Origin: an uncultured Eubacterium sp.
GTDB lineage: Bacteria; Bacillota; Clostridia; Lachnospirales; Lachnospiraceae
Reading direction: 5' to 3'
Length of the DNA stretch: 64,000 nt
Assembly (NCBI GenBank): GCA_947089855.1
Contig: CAMUML010000003.1
Span: forward strand, 60,459 to 124,458
The position numbers and the translations under genes were made by a program. The notes beneath the pieces are model-generated. The model did not search any database, was not told the DNA's origin, and worked only from the letters and a program-made list of their open reading frames with translations. Numbering within the stretch: the first letter of the stretch is position 1; each line of letters opens with the position of its first letter. Shown one piece after another: positions 42,014 through 52,178 of this stretch.

Positions 42014-43960
42014 ATGATACTTTCCTGTCAAAATATAACAAAATCGTTTGGGGCAGACGAAATTATAAAAGACGCGTCGTTCCATATGGAAGAACATGAA
42101 AAAGCTGCGGTTGTCGGAATTAACGGTGCAGGGAAATCGACCCTGTTAAAGATCATTATGCGGGAAATTGACCCCGATGCAGGTACTGTTTCGATCGCAA
42201 AAGATAAGACGGTTGGCTATTTGGCACAAAACCAGGATTATGGAAGCGGCAATACGGTTTATGAAGAAGTCCTGTCCGCAAAGCAGCCCGTAATTAAATT
42301 AGAGCAAGAGATCCGCCAAATGGAAGCACAGATGGATACCGTTGCGCCTGATGATCTGGGTGCATTTATGGAAAAGTACGAACGCCTAATGCGCAAGTTT
42401 GAGCTCGAAGACGGCTATTCCTATCAAAGCGAAGTTAGCGGTGTGCTGTACGGGCTGGGCTTTACAGCACAGGAATTCCAAAAAAAACTAAAGGAGCTGT
42501 CTGGCGGGCAAAGGACACGTGTGGCATTGGGGCGCCTGCTGGCTGCAAAACCGGATATTTTGCTTTTGGACGAGCCGACCAACCACCTGGATATGGAATC
42601 GATCCAATGGCTGGAAAATTACCTGTTAAATTATAAGGGGGCCGTGCTGATCGTTTCCCATGACCGCTATTTCTTAGACAAAATTGTTTCAAAAGTAGTG
42701 GAGATCTTCCAGCATAAGGCCAATAGCTTTCAGGGCAATTACACGGCCTATGCGCAAAAGAAAGCGCAGATACGTGCAGCGCAGCTGCATGCCTATTACA
42801 ACCAGCAGCAGGAAATCCGCCACCAGGAAGAAGTGATCGCAAAATTAAAATCTTTTAACCGGGAAAAATCGGTCCGGCGTGCGGAAAGCCGTGAAAAGAT
42901 GCTGGAAAAAAAGGAACGCTTAGAAAAGCCGGTGGATGATTTTACCGACATCCACATTTCGCTTAAGCCATGTATTACAAGCGGCAACGACGTGATGTCG
43001 GTAGAGGGGCTTGCAAAAGCGTTTGAAGGGCAGGCGTTGTTTCACGATGCCAGTTTTTCCATATTCCGCGGGGAACGCGTGGCGCTGATCGGCAACAACG
43101 GTACCGGAAAGACGACCATTTTAAAAATAATCAACAATATGCTGCCTGCAGATGCCGGGGCCATTACGCTTGGCACCAATGTGCATATCGGATATTACGA
43201 CCAGGAGCACCAGGTGCTGCATATGGAAAAAACATTATTTGACGAAATATCCGATGCTTATCCAAACCTTACAAACACGCAGATACGCAACGTATTGGCA
43301 GCATTTTTATTTACAAACGACGATGTATTTAAACGCATCGGGGATTTAAGCGGCGGGGAGCGTGGGCGCGTTTCGCTTGCAAAACTGATGCTTTCCGAAG
43401 CCAATTTCCTGATCTTGGACGAGCCGACCAACCATTTGGACATTACCTCCAAAGAAATTTTGGAAAACGCACTTGTCCACTATGAAGGCACGGTGCTGTT
43501 TGTTTCCCATGACCGGTATTTTATTAACCAGGTTGCAACCAGGATATTGGACCTGCATGAAAGGCAGTTATACAATTATATTGGAAATTACGACTATTAT
43601 TTAGAAAAAAAGGAGGTACAGCGGGCAGCGGCAAAACAGGACGCACTACCGGCGCAGGTACTGCCAAAGGCGGGCGCAAGTACGCAGCCAGATACAGAAG
43701 CATCCGCTGGAGGGACGGAAAGCTGGAAGCAGCGCAAGGCTATGCAGGCAAAAGCCCGCAAGCTGGAAAATGAACGGATAAAAACAGAAAGCCGCATAGA
43801 AGGGCTGGAAGCAGAGATTAAGGAACTGGAAGCCAAGATGGCTAGGCCAGACGTCGCGGTTATTTCTGCAAAAGTATTGGAATTGCATACACAAGTACAG
43901 GAAAAAGAAGCGGAATTGGAAATGTTATATGAACGCTGGGAAGAATTGACAAACGAATAA
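42014..43960 (+). CDS. ABC-F family ATPase, YdiF-like
   Basis: A soluble protein with two ABC ATPase domains (648 aa) that acts on ribosomes rather than transport. Walker A: GINGAGKSTLLKII and GNNGTGKTTILKII; signatures LSGGQRTRVALGRL and LSGGERGRVSLAKL; a P-site tRNA interaction-type linker lies between. A C-terminal coiled coil (about residues 575-648) fits the YdiF group. ATG 42014 has AAAGGAGG upstream. It is followed by rex, the order also seen for ydiF-rex in Bacillus. Confidence 0.93.
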   Translation: MILSCQNITKSFGADEIIKDASFHMEEHEKAAVVGINGAGKSTLLKIIMREIDPDAGTVSIAKDKTVGYLAQNQDYGSGNTVYEEVLSAKQPVIKLEQEIRQMEAQMDTVAPDDLGAFMEKYERLMRKFELEDGYSYQSEVSGVLYGLGFTAQEFQKKLKELSGGQRTRVALGRLLAAKPDILLLDEPTNHLDMESIQWLENYLLNYKGAVLIVSHDRYFLDKIVSKVVEIFQHKANSFQGNYTAYAQKKAQIRAAQLHAYYNQQQEIRHQEEVIAKLKSFNREKSVRRAESREKMLEKKERLEKPVDDFTDIHISLKPCITSGNDVMSVEGLAKAFEGQALFHDASFSIFRGERVALIGNNGTGKTTILKIINNMLPADAGAITLGTNVHIGYYDQEHQVLHMEKTLFDEISDAYPNLTNTQIRNVLAAFLFTNDDVFKRIGDLSGGERGRVSLAKLMLSEANFLILDEPTNHLDITSKEILENALVHYEGTVLFVSHDRYFINQVATRILDLHERQLYNYIGNYDYYLEKKEVQRAAAKQDALPAQVLPKAGASTQPDTEASAGGTESWKQRKAMQAKARKLENERIKTESRIEGLEAEIKELEAKMARPDVAVISAKVLELHTQVQEKEAELEMLYERWEELTNE

Positions 43961-44039
43961 GATATTACTATAATTTATGGTGGCAGAACAGTCCACATCC
44001 GCCTATGGGATACAGCACAAAACGAGAGAGGGTATAAGA

Positions 44040-44672
44040 TTGGGTAAAGAAATTTCGCAGGCGGTGATTCGCAGAATGCCGCGTTATTATCGCTATTTGG
44101 GGGATCTACTGGACGAGGGGGTAGAACGTATATCCTCCAATGAACTCAGTGAAAAAATGAAAGTCACAGCTTCCCAGATCCGGCAGGATTTAAATAATTT
44201 CGGCGGTTTTGGACAGCAGGGGTATGGGTATAATGTACAATACTTGTATGATGAGATTGGGAAAATACTGGGGCTTGAAGAACAGCACAATATCATTGTG
44301 ATTGGGGCCGGCAATCTGGGCCAGGCACTTGCAAATTACAGTAAATTCCAAAAACTTGGGTTTATGATCATTGGCCTGTTTGATATAAACCCGGCTTTAA
44401 AAGGCGAATCGCAAAGCGGCGTGCCGATTATGATGCTGGATGAACTGGAGGATTTTGCATCAAAACATAAAATTGACATTGCAGCATTTACCATGCCCAA
44501 ATATACGGCCGATACGATCGCAAACCGCCTAGTCGGGCTTGGTATCCGCGCAATCTGGAACTTTGCGCACCTGGATTTGGACCTCGTGGATAAGAATGTA
44601 GTGGTGGAAAATGTACATCTATCCGACAGCTTGATGCAGCTATCGTATAATATGCTCCAAAGCCAGGATTAA
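44040..44672 (+). CDS. rex: Redox-sensing transcriptional repressor Rex
   Basis: NADH/NAD ratio sensor (210 aa) repressing fermentation and respiration genes. N-terminal winged helix (RRMPRYYRYLGDLLDEG, VTASQIRQDLNNFGGFG) and a Rossmann domain (IIVIGAGNLGQALANY). TTG 44040 is chosen (GAGAGG SD; family length); a frame from 43977 would add 21 residues without family support. Follows the ABC-F gene by about 80 nt. Confidence 0.96.
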   Translation: MGKEISQAVIRRMPRYYRYLGDLLDEGVERISSNELSEKMKVTASQIRQDLNNFGGFGQQGYGYNVQYLYDEIGKILGLEEQHNIIVIGAGNLGQALANYSKFQKLGFMIIGLFDINPALKGESQSGVPIMMLDELEDFASKHKIDIAAFTMPKYTADTIANRLVGLGIRAIWNFAHLDLDLVDKNVVVENVHLSDSLMQLSYNMLQSQD

Positions 44673-44715
44673 GGGCAGGTTTTCTAATAAAAGCTAAAGG
44701 GGTAAAAGCAGCCAT

Positions 44716-46218
44716 ATGAAACGTATCGTAAACAGCGAAGAAATGAAATTTTGCGACAGCAATACTATCAGGCATTTTGGCATCCCGTCATTGGTGCTGA
44801 TGGAGCGGGCTGCCTTGTGTACCGTTTGGCACATCCAGGCGGAAATCGTACCAGGCGGGCACATACTGGTGGTATGCGGCAATGGCAATAACGGGGCGGA
44901 CGGCCTTGCCATTGCCAGGATACTGCACCAGCGCGGCTATCAAATTACCGCAGTCCAGATGCCGGGCGGGAAACGTTCCGAAGAAAACCTGGTCCAGCGG
45001 GGCATCCTGGGGCAGTATGGGATCCCAGTTTTCGAACAGCTGCCAGAGGAACCAGGCGGGGGCTATGCATGTGTCGTTGACGCATTGTTTGGGGTCGGCC
45101 TTTCCCGGCCGCCAAAGGGGGCGTATGCGCAATGGATCCATACAATGAACCGCCTGGACGGCTATAAGGTTGCTGTCGATATGCCAAGCGGCGTATCCAG
45201 CGATACCGGGGAAGCATACGAAGCGGCTTTTTGCGCTGATATAACCGTAACGTTTGCTTACCAAAAAGCGGGCCAGGTATTGTATCCAGGCCGTGAAAAA
45301 TGCGGGGAGGTCCGGACCGCAGATATTGGCATTACCGCAGAAAGCTGGCTGGGCCGCAGCCCTTCCTGCTATGCATACGGGCCAGAAGACCTGTACCGCA
45401 TTCCAAAGCGGCCAAAGCGGTCAAACAAAGGGACATTTGGCAAAGTGCTGGCAATCGCCGGTAGCATAAATATGGCAGGCGCCGCATGTTTTTGTGCGCA
45501 GGCCGCCTACCGTGCAGGCTGCGGCCTGGTAAACATCTATACGCCGCAGGAAAACCGGACGGTACTCCAAAGCATGGTCCCGGAAGCAATCTTGACCACC
45601 TATATGGGTGAAGATGCCGCAGGGCAGCAGCTTTTGGACGCACTATCCTGGGCAGACGCCATTATACTTGGCCCTGGCATTGGTACGGGCAGCCAGGCAG
45701 CCAGCATTACAAAAACCGTAGTCTTGCATGCCACATGCCCGGTTGTGGTCGACGCCGACGGATTAAATATCTTATCCGGCAGCCTGGAACTGCTGCACCA
45801 GGCCAAAGCAGAACTCGCCATTACGCCGCATGTAGGCGAAATGGCGAGGCTATGCCAAAAACAGGTTGCAGACATACAGCCGGCCCTGCTAGAAACCGCA
45901 CGGGCATTTTCGGACCGTTTCCAGCTTACCTGCGTATTAAAAGATGCCGCGACCGTTACTGCAATACCAGGCCAGGCTGCCTATATCAATACTTCCGGAT
46001 GCAGTGCAATGGCAAAAGGCGGCAGCGGCGATATACTGGCAGGTATCGTGGCCGCATTTGCCGCCCAGGGCATGAAGCTGGAAGCGGCGGCTCCGTTGGC
46101 CGTTTATGTCCACGGGCTGGCCGGGGAAGCGGCAGCAGCGCAAAAAGGGTGCTACAGCGTACTGGCAAGGGACATACTTGCTGCCATCGGGCCAGTGCTA
46201 CAGGAAGGGATTAGGTAA
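44716..46218 (+). CDS. nnr: Bifunctional NAD(P)H-hydrate epimerase / ADP-dependent dehydratase
   Basis: Repairs hydrated NAD(P)H (500 aa). The N-terminal YjeF-N epimerase domain (VVCGNGNNGADGLAIARIL, VVDALFGVGLSRPP) is fused to a YjeF-C kinase-like dehydratase domain (GKVLAIAGSINMAGAA, AILGPGIGTG, AMAKGGSGDILAGIVAA). Stop TAA and the alr start share one base (TAATG), so translation is coupled. Confidence 0.96.
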   Translation: MKRIVNSEEMKFCDSNTIRHFGIPSLVLMERAALCTVWHIQAEIVPGGHILVVCGNGNNGADGLAIARILHQRGYQITAVQMPGGKRSEENLVQRGILGQYGIPVFEQLPEEPGGGYACVVDALFGVGLSRPPKGAYAQWIHTMNRLDGYKVAVDMPSGVSSDTGEAYEAAFCADITVTFAYQKAGQVLYPGREKCGEVRTADIGITAESWLGRSPSCYAYGPEDLYRIPKRPKRSNKGTFGKVLAIAGSINMAGAACFCAQAAYRAGCGLVNIYTPQENRTVLQSMVPEAILTTYMGEDAAGQQLLDALSWADAIILGPGIGTGSQAASITKTVVLHATCPVVVDADGLNILSGSLELLHQAKAELAITPHVGEMARLCQKQVADIQPALLETARAFSDRFQLTCVLKDAATVTAIPGQAAYINTSGCSAMAKGGSGDILAGIVAAFAAQGMKLEAAAPLAVYVHGLAGEAAAAQKGCYSVLARDILAAIGPVLQEGIR

Positions 46219-47384
46219 TGGTACAAAAACACAGCCGTGTATACGCAAAAATAGATTTAAGTGCCGTGGTCCACAATATCGAAGAGATCCATAAGCTTGT
46301 ACAGCCATCTGCCCAGATCATTGCGGTTGTCAAAACAGATGGCTATGGCCACGGTGCGCCAGAGGTCGCCGGGGCAATCGAACACTTTGGCTATTTGTTT
46401 GGATTTGCTGTTGCTACTGCGCAGGAAGCCTATGAACTGCGCAGGCATGGCATCCAAAAGCCGGTCCTGGTACTGGGCCATGTATTTGAGGAACATTACC
46501 CTATGCTGGTGCAGTATGGGATCCGGCCTGCTATTTTTACGCTGGAGGCAGCAAAACAATTGTCTAAAGCAGCACAGGAAGCAGATAAGGATATTGCGGT
46601 ACATATTAAAATTGATACTGGCATGGGCCGCATCGGTATGCCGCCGGGCCGTGAAAGCGTAAAATTAATAGCTCAGATTTCGGCCCTGCCGCATATAGTA
46701 ATAGAGGGTATTTTTACTCATTTTGCCAGGGCAGATGAGACAGACAAGACAGCGGCCAAAAAGCAGCTGGAACAATTTGAAGGGATGTTAACGCTGGTAG
46801 CGGAAGCAGGCATATCTATCCCATACCGCCACTGTTCCAACAGCGCGGCCATTTTAGACCTCCCGTTTGCAGGCATGGACCTAGTAAGGGCAGGCATTAT
46901 CCTATATGGCCTGTGGCCTTCCAACGAAGTACAAAAAAGCCGTATTAACCTGCGGCCAGTACTGGAGCTAAAAAGCCATATCGCATATATCAAAGAGGCA
47001 GCGCCTGGACAATGCATTTCCTATGGCGGGACATATACCGTTATGGAACCAAAAAAAATCGCAACCATACCGGTAGGCTACGGCGACGGCTATCCAAGAA
47101 GCCTGTCAAACAAAGGCTGGGTACTGGTACATGGCCAAAAGGCATCTATTGTAGGGCGGGTCTGTATGGACCAGTTTATGGTGGATGTCACCGGTATTCC
47201 AAATGCAGCCATCGGCGATACGGCCACCCTGGTCGGCACAGACGGCGCACAATGCATTACGATGGAAGAACTTGGCGCATTGTCCGGCCGGTTCCATTAC
47301 GAATTTGCCTGCTGCCTTGGCAGCCGCATTCCAAGGGTATTTTATAAAGACGGCATCCCGGTATCGGAACGGGAATGTTTTTAA
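46218..47384 (+). CDS. alr: Alanine racemase
   Basis: PLP enzyme making D-alanine for peptidoglycan (388 aa). The PLP lysine is Lys39 in VVKTDGYGHGA and the catalytic Tyr is Tyr269 in CISYGGTY. Length normal. Coupled to nnr, followed by mazF as in many Firmicutes. Confidence 0.97.
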   Translation: MVQKHSRVYAKIDLSAVVHNIEEIHKLVQPSAQIIAVVKTDGYGHGAPEVAGAIEHFGYLFGFAVATAQEAYELRRHGIQKPVLVLGHVFEEHYPMLVQYGIRPAIFTLEAAKQLSKAAQEADKDIAVHIKIDTGMGRIGMPPGRESVKLIAQISALPHIVIEGIFTHFARADETDKTAAKKQLEQFEGMLTLVAEAGISIPYRHCSNSAAILDLPFAGMDLVRAGIILYGLWPSNEVQKSRINLRPVLELKSHIAYIKEAAPGQCISYGGTYTVMEPKKIATIPVGYGDGYPRSLSNKGWVLVHGQKASIVGRVCMDQFMVDVTGIPNAAIGDTATLVGTDGAQCITMEELGALSGRFHYEFACCLGSRIPRVFYKDGIPVSERECF

Positions 47385-47468
47385 AATAAAAAATTGCCCG
47401 CCCAAAATGCATACACTCGATAAAACTGGTAATACTCACCGTATAACCTATTTTGTGGAGTGAGAAAG

Positions 47469-47819
47469 ATGTTGATAAGACGTGGTGATATTTATTATGC
47501 AGATTTAAGGCCGGTCGTCGGCTCTGAACAGGGCGGGGTACGCCCGGTATTAATCATTCAAAATGACGTAGGGAACCTGCACAGCCCGACGGTAATCTGT
47601 GCAGCGATAACCTCACAAATGAACAAAGCGAAGCTGCCAACGCATGTGGAACTGTCAAGCAGCCGCTATGCGCTGGTAAAAGATTCTGTTATTTTACTGG
47701 AGCAGCTTCGTACGATCGATAAAAAACGCCTGAAAGACAAAGTGTGCCATCTGGACGGCGAAATTATAAACAAAATCGACAAAGCGCTGTGTATCAGCCT
47801 GCAATTAGTTGTTACATAG
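47469..47819 (+). CDS. mazF: MazF/NdoA-type endoribonuclease toxin
   Basis: A sequence-specific mRNA interferase (116 aa). Typical PemK/MazF fold motifs: [47 protein letters not shown] 47469 has GGAG at 8 nt. The expected antitoxin gene (mazE/ndoAI) between alr and mazF is missing: only 84 nt separate them. The antitoxin may be elsewhere, or the nuclease may be controlled differently. Confidence 0.95.
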   Translation: MLIRRGDIYYADLRPVVGSEQGGVRPVLIIQNDVGNLHSPTVICAAITSQMNKAKLPTHVELSSSRYALVKDSVILLEQLRTIDKKRLKDKVCHLDGEIINKIDKALCISLQLVVT

Positions 47820-47934
47820 CTTGACGTAATCCCACAGAAATGATATGTTATTACCATATTAGTACAGCAGCCGTGCTGTTTTTTTGCCCGGCTGCAAATA
47901 TACACAGAAATACAAAAAGGAGAGGATTTTATTT

Positions 47935-48813
47935 ATGGACGATGGCGCGAGTCCCAAGTTAAGTGAAAAAAATAATTGGTTCAGTGATTTATTAAGGAAA
48001 TTGAACCGGAGGAATGCAGAAAAAGTAACCGAAGAAGAAATCATTTCTATGGTCAATGAAGGGCATGAGACAGGTATCCTGGAAGCAGACGAAGTAGAGA
48101 TGATCCAGAATATTTTTGAATTTACGGACAAAGAAGCAAAAGATATTATGACGCACCGCAAGCATATCTGCGCACTGGATGGTACCATGCAGCTATGCGA
48201 AGCAGTCGATGTAGTGCTGTCGGAGACCTTTTCCAGATTCCCGGTATACCTAGAAGACATCGATAATATCATAGGTATCCTACATATCAAGGAAGTCATG
48301 GCTTTTAGCCGCCGGGAAGAGCTGATGCACAGGCCGATAAAAGACATTGAGGGGCTTTTTACCGAAGCGTCCTTTATCCCGCAGACACGTAAGATCAGCG
48401 ACCTGTTCCGTAAAATGCAGGCGAAAAAGGCCCATATGGTTATTGTAGTGGACGAGTATGGACAGACATCCGGCCTTGTTGCAATGGAGGATATTCTAGA
48501 AGAGATCGTCGGGAATATTTTTGATGAACACGACAAAGAAAACCTTTTGATCGAAAAAATTTCTGAGGGGTGTTTCCTTATGCATGGTATGACATCACTG
48601 GACGATGCACAGGATGCATTGGGTATTGCGTTTGGGGAGGCGGAATATGGTACGCTGAATGGGTTTTTAGTTTCGCAGATTGATAAGATCCCGTCGGATG
48701 GGGAAACGTTTTCCATTGTGTATGAAGGGTGGCAGTTTGACGTCACGAAGGTGGAAGGGCGGATGATACAGACGGTGCGGGTGCGCAGGATGTTGCGGGC
48801 CATGGAGAGGTAG
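47935..48813 (+). CDS. CBS-pair/CorC-domain protein (hemolysin-like)
   Basis: A 292-residue protein with a central CBS pair (DIMTHRKHICALDGT, IIGILHIKEVM, HMVIVVDEYGQTSGLVAMEDILEEIVG in part) and a C-terminal CorC/HlyC transporter-associated domain. It lacks the DUF21 membrane domain of full-length CNNM/HlyC-type Mg/Co transporters, so it is the short soluble form. SD AGGAGAGG before ATG 47935. Proposed role in metal homeostasis follows from the family only. Confidence 0.88.
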   Translation: MDDGASPKLSEKNNWFSDLLRKLNRRNAEKVTEEEIISMVNEGHETGILEADEVEMIQNIFEFTDKEAKDIMTHRKHICALDGTMQLCEAVDVVLSETFSRFPVYLEDIDNIIGILHIKEVMAFSRREELMHRPIKDIEGLFTEASFIPQTRKISDLFRKMQAKKAHMVIVVDEYGQTSGLVAMEDILEEIVGNIFDEHDKENLLIEKISEGCFLMHGMTSLDDAQDALGIAFGEAEYGTLNGFLVSQIDKIPSDGETFSIVYEGWQFDVTKVEGRMIQTVRVRRMLRAMER

Positions 48814-48836
48814 GAGTTGGCTATTTTTTGGAAAGT

Positions 48837-48985
48837 GGGGGGGGGTGGCTACGCGGACGCAGGAGGGAGGCAAGAAACATGCCTCCCTCCTGCTGGTTTG
48901 TGTGGTGGGTTTGTGTGTGGCTGTGGGGACGCCGGAGGAGTGGGCGGCGGGCGGGCACTCCCCATCTCGCCGTCTGGTTTCAGAA
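48837..48985. repeat. GC-rich palindromic segment after the CBS gene
   Basis: A perfect 14 bp hairpin GCAGGAGGGAGGCA (48859-48872) / TGCCTCCCTCCTGC (48880-48893), then a purine-rich stretch with GGGGACGCCGGAGGAGTGGG, the start motif shared with the other elements. It begins about 25 bp after the stop codon. No gene is supported here. Confidence 0.6.
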
Positions 48986-49011
48986 ATCCCCATTTTCATC
49001 CCCAATAATCC

Positions 49012-49040
49012 TTGTCATACGCGAAATTAAATGCTAAAAT
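49012..49040 (+). promoter_or_regulatory. Promoter of yebC
   Basis: TTGTCA (49012-49017) and TAAAAT (49035-49040), 17 bp spacer. Confidence 0.65.
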
Positions 49041-49085
49041 AGGATACATATGGAATGAGTACTTTTATAGAAGAGAGGATTTTAT

Positions 49086-49814
49086 ATGTCAGGACACTCC
49101 AAATTTGCAAATATCAAACATAAAAAAGAAAGGAACGATGCTGCAAAAGGGAAAACATTTACAATGATCGGGCGGGAGCTTGCAATCGCGGTAAAGGAAG
49201 GCGGCCCGGATCCGGCGAATAATAGTAAATTAAGGGATGTGATTGCAAAAGCCAAAGCAAACAACATGCCAAACGATACGATTGAACGCGGCATTAAGAA
49301 AGCTGCAGGGGATGCTTCGAGCGTGAATTACGAGGCAGTTACTTACGAAGGGTATGGGCCCGGCGGGACTGCAATCATTGTGGATGCGCTTACCGATAAT
49401 AAAAACCGGACGGCTGCAAATGTGCGCAATTGTTTTACAAAAGGCTATGGCAGCATTGGTACGCAGGGATGCGTTTCTTATATGTTTGACAAAAAAGGCC
49501 AGATCATCATTGACAAAGAAGAATGCAGTATGGATGCTGACGACCTGATGATGGCAGCGTTAGATGCCGGTGCGGAGGATTTCGCGGAAGAAGAAGACAG
49601 TTATGAGGTGGCCACAGACCCGGCGGATTTTGAAGCGGTGCGCGATGCGCTGGATGCACAGGGCATTGTTATGACACAGGCGGAAGTAACGATGATTCCG
49701 CAGACCTATGTGACACTGGAAGCAGAAGCAGACCTTATGAATATCCAAAAGATTTTAGATCTGCTTGAAGAAGACGACGATGTACAGGCCGTTTACCATA
49801 ATTGGGATGAATAA
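49086..49814 (+). CDS. yebC: YebC/PmpR-family regulatory protein
   Basis: A 242-residue protein of the YebC family (TACO1 homologues), described as transcriptional regulators and, more recently, as factors helping ribosomes at difficult sequences. N terminus MSGHSKFANIKHKKERNDAAKGK (in part), then NNMPNDTIERGIKKAAG and YEGYGPGGTAIIVDALTDN. SD GAGAGG. Confidence 0.95.
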   Translation: MSGHSKFANIKHKKERNDAAKGKTFTMIGRELAIAVKEGGPDPANNSKLRDVIAKAKANNMPNDTIERGIKKAAGDASSVNYEAVTYEGYGPGGTAIIVDALTDNKNRTAANVRNCFTKGYGSIGTQGCVSYMFDKKGQIIIDKEECSMDADDLMMAALDAGAEDFAEEEDSYEVATDPADFEAVRDALDAQGIVMTQAEVTMIPQTYVTLEAEADLMNIQKILDLLEEDDDVQAVYHNWDE

Positions 49815-49888
49815 GCCGCCGTGTTTTGCAATAGGACAAAAGGCCCGCGTTGGCGGGAGATATGAAAAATAAATGGAGGAGCTATTTT

Positions 49889-51343
49889 ATGAAAAAGATA
49901 CTTTTTGCATCATCAGAATGCGTGCCGTTCATTAAGACTGGGGGGCTTGCGGATGTATGTGGGGCACTGCCAAAGGAGTTTGACAAGGAATATTGGGATG
50001 TACGTGTCGTTATCCCAAACTATACATGCATTCCGGAAAAATACCGGAATGAATTCCAGTATGTTACCCATTTTTATATGGGTACCGGGCCAATGCTTCC
50101 GGATAAATATGTCGGTATCCTGACCTACCAGCTGGATGGCGTTACATACTATTTTATCGACAACCAGGAATATTTTAACTGTGCCGTACCGTACGGCGAC
50201 ATCCGCTACGATATTGAAAAATTTATTTTCTTTGACAAAGCTGTGCTTTCCATGTTAAAAGCGGTTGATTTCAAGCCGGATTTAATCCATTGCCATGACT
50301 GGCAGACGGGCCTGGTGCCAGTATATTTGAAAAACGAATTCCAGGGCGATATGTTCTATTGGGGCATTAAGTCCATGATGACAATCCATAACCTGCGTTT
50401 CCAAGGGATTTGGGATAAAAAAGTATTCCAGGGCTTAAGCGGCCTCCAGAATTTCTTGTTTGTGCCGGATAAATTGGAATTTAACCGGGATGCCAGCATG
50501 TTAAAAGGCGGGCTGGTCTACGCGGATTATATTACGACAGTGAGTGAGACGTATGCCCAGGAAATCCAGACGTCTTATTATGGGGAAGGTTTAGACGGGC
50601 TGCTGTCTGCAAGGCATTTGGATATGCAGGGGATTGTAAACGGTATTGACTATGATATTTACAACCCGGCTACGGATCCAAAGATCTACTGCAATTACGA
50701 TGCAAGCAACTGGCGCAAGAAAAAATCGGTCAACAAAGTAAAATTGCAGGAAGAATTAGGGCTTGCCGTAGATAAAAAGAAATTTATGATCGGGTTAATC
50801 TCACGTTTGACCGACCAGAAGGGGCTGGACTTGATCAATTATGTCATTGACCGTATTGTGGACGATTATACACAGCTGGTTGTAATCGGCACGGGGGATC
50901 CGGCTTATGAAAATATGTTCCGCCATTATGCATGGAAATACGGCGACCGCGTTTCTGCAAATATCTGTTATTCCGATGATCTGGCACACAAGCTGTATGC
51001 AGGCGCAGATGCATTTTTAATGCCATCGCAGTTTGAGCCATGCGGGTTGACGCAGTTGATCTCGTTCCGTTACGGTACAGCGCCGATTGTGCGTGAGACC
51101 GGCGGCTTAAAGGATACCGTAGAGCCGTTTAACGAGTATGAAAATACCGGCGACGGCTTCTCCTTCTCCAACTATAATGGGGAAGAGATGCTGAAAGTTA
51201 TCAATTATGCAAAGAAAGTATTCTACGATATGAAAAAAGACTGGAACCGCATGATAGACCGCGGCCTTGCCAAAGACTTTTCATGGAATGCGTCCAAGTT
51301 TAAATACGAAGGGCTGTATAATTACTTAATCGGAGATAAGTAA
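49889..51343 (+). CDS. glgA: Glycogen synthase (ADP-glucose, GT5)
   Basis: Elongates alpha-1,4-glucan from ADP-glucose (484 aa). KTGG loop at Lys16 (FIKTGGLADVCGALPKE), HDWQTGLVP, and the C-terminal PSQFEPCGLTQLISFRYGT with its catalytic Glu region. ATG 49889 follows GGAGG. No other glg genes are adjacent. Confidence 0.95.
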   Translation: MKKILFASSECVPFIKTGGLADVCGALPKEFDKEYWDVRVVIPNYTCIPEKYRNEFQYVTHFYMGTGPMLPDKYVGILTYQLDGVTYYFIDNQEYFNCAVPYGDIRYDIEKFIFFDKAVLSMLKAVDFKPDLIHCHDWQTGLVPVYLKNEFQGDMFYWGIKSMMTIHNLRFQGIWDKKVFQGLSGLQNFLFVPDKLEFNRDASMLKGGLVYADYITTVSETYAQEIQTSYYGEGLDGLLSARHLDMQGIVNGIDYDIYNPATDPKIYCNYDASNWRKKKSVNKVKLQEELGLAVDKKKFMIGLISRLTDQKGLDLINYVIDRIVDDYTQLVVIGTGDPAYENMFRHYAWKYGDRVSANICYSDDLAHKLYAGADAFLMPSQFEPCGLTQLISFRYGTAPIVRETGGLKDTVEPFNEYENTGDGFSFSNYNGEEMLKVINYAKKVFYDMKKDWNRMIDRGLAKDFSWNASKFKYEGLYNYLIGDK

Positions 51344-51352
51344 GGACCATAG

Positions 51353-51392
51353 GCCACACAGGACATCCGCCAGGAGAAACTGTGTGGCTTTT
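51353..51392 (+). terminator. Terminator of glgA
   Basis: GCCACACAG (51353-51361) and CTGTGTGGC (51380-51388), followed by TTTT. Confidence 0.75.
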
Positions 51393-51464
51393 AAAAGCTG
51401 CTGGCTGAATAAAGTCGCTTGTTGCCGCACATACTTCCTATAAAAATAGAAGCGAGGTATGTAT

Positions 51465-52169
51465 ATGAGTAACGAGCAGAAAAAAAAAGAAGCCATCGAT
51501 GCAGCTGTTTCCGATAATGAAAATATTAAAAATAACGGGGAAGCAACGCTTGATGAAAATAACCACAACCACAGGATCTACCTGCTTTCGGTAATTGGTG
51601 AAATTGAAGGTCACGAGTGCCTTTCTTCCAATACGAAAACGACAAAATACGAGCATGTCCTGCCCAAATTGGCCGAAATTGAAGACGCCGATAATATAGA
51701 CGGCGTGATGCTATTGTTAAATACGGTTGGAGGGGATGTGGAATCGGGCCTTGCAATCGCGGAGATGGTGGCCTCCTTAAGCAAGCCTACGGTATCCTTG
51801 GTATTGGGCGGCAGCCATTCAATCGGGGTGCCGTTGGCAGTTTCCACGGACTATTCGTTTATTGTACCGACCGGGACGATGGTCGTGCATCCGGTGCGGA
51901 TGAACGGGATGGTGATCGGGGCGCCGCCAACCTATGATTATTTTAAACAGATGCAGGATAGGATCATTGGTTTTATCGCATCGCACTGCAGGGCCAAGGA
52001 GGACAGGCTGGAAAAATTAATGATGAATACGACGATGCTGACCAAAGATCTGGGGACGATACTAGTAGGCGCAGAAGCGGTCAAAGAAGGGATCATCAGT
52101 GAAGTAGGCGGCATGAAAGAAGCGTTGCGTAAACTGCACTCGTTCATTTCAGAAGGAAAAGAAAAATAA
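51465..52169 (+). CDS. ClpP-family serine protease, TepA/YmfB-like
   Basis: A cytosolic ClpP-like protease (234 aa). The fold markers are NTVGGDVESGLAIAEM and GGSHSIGVPLAV (probable nucleophile Ser119), with a possible catalytic His in MVVHPVRMNG. The first 35 residues are charged and low in complexity. ATG 51465 suits the AGGT spacing; an ATG two codons earlier overlaps the SD. In Bacillus tepA is also next to the spoIIIE DNA translocase gene, as here. Confidence 0.88.
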   Translation: MSNEQKKKEAIDAAVSDNENIKNNGEATLDENNHNHRIYLLSVIGEIEGHECLSSNTKTTKYEHVLPKLAEIEDADNIDGVMLLLNTVGGDVESGLAIAEMVASLSKPTVSLVLGGSHSIGVPLAVSTDYSFIVPTGTMVVHPVRMNGMVIGAPPTYDYFKQMQDRIIGFIASHCRAKEDRLEKLMMNTTMLTKDLGTILVGAEAVKEGIISEVGGMKEALRKLHSFISEGKEK

Positions 52170-52178
52170 AGAAAGAGA

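Noticed and set aside
47859-48803. 314-codon minus-strand frame opposite the CBS/CorC gene
   Set aside because: Ser/Ile-rich shadow of the real gene, without SD or domains.
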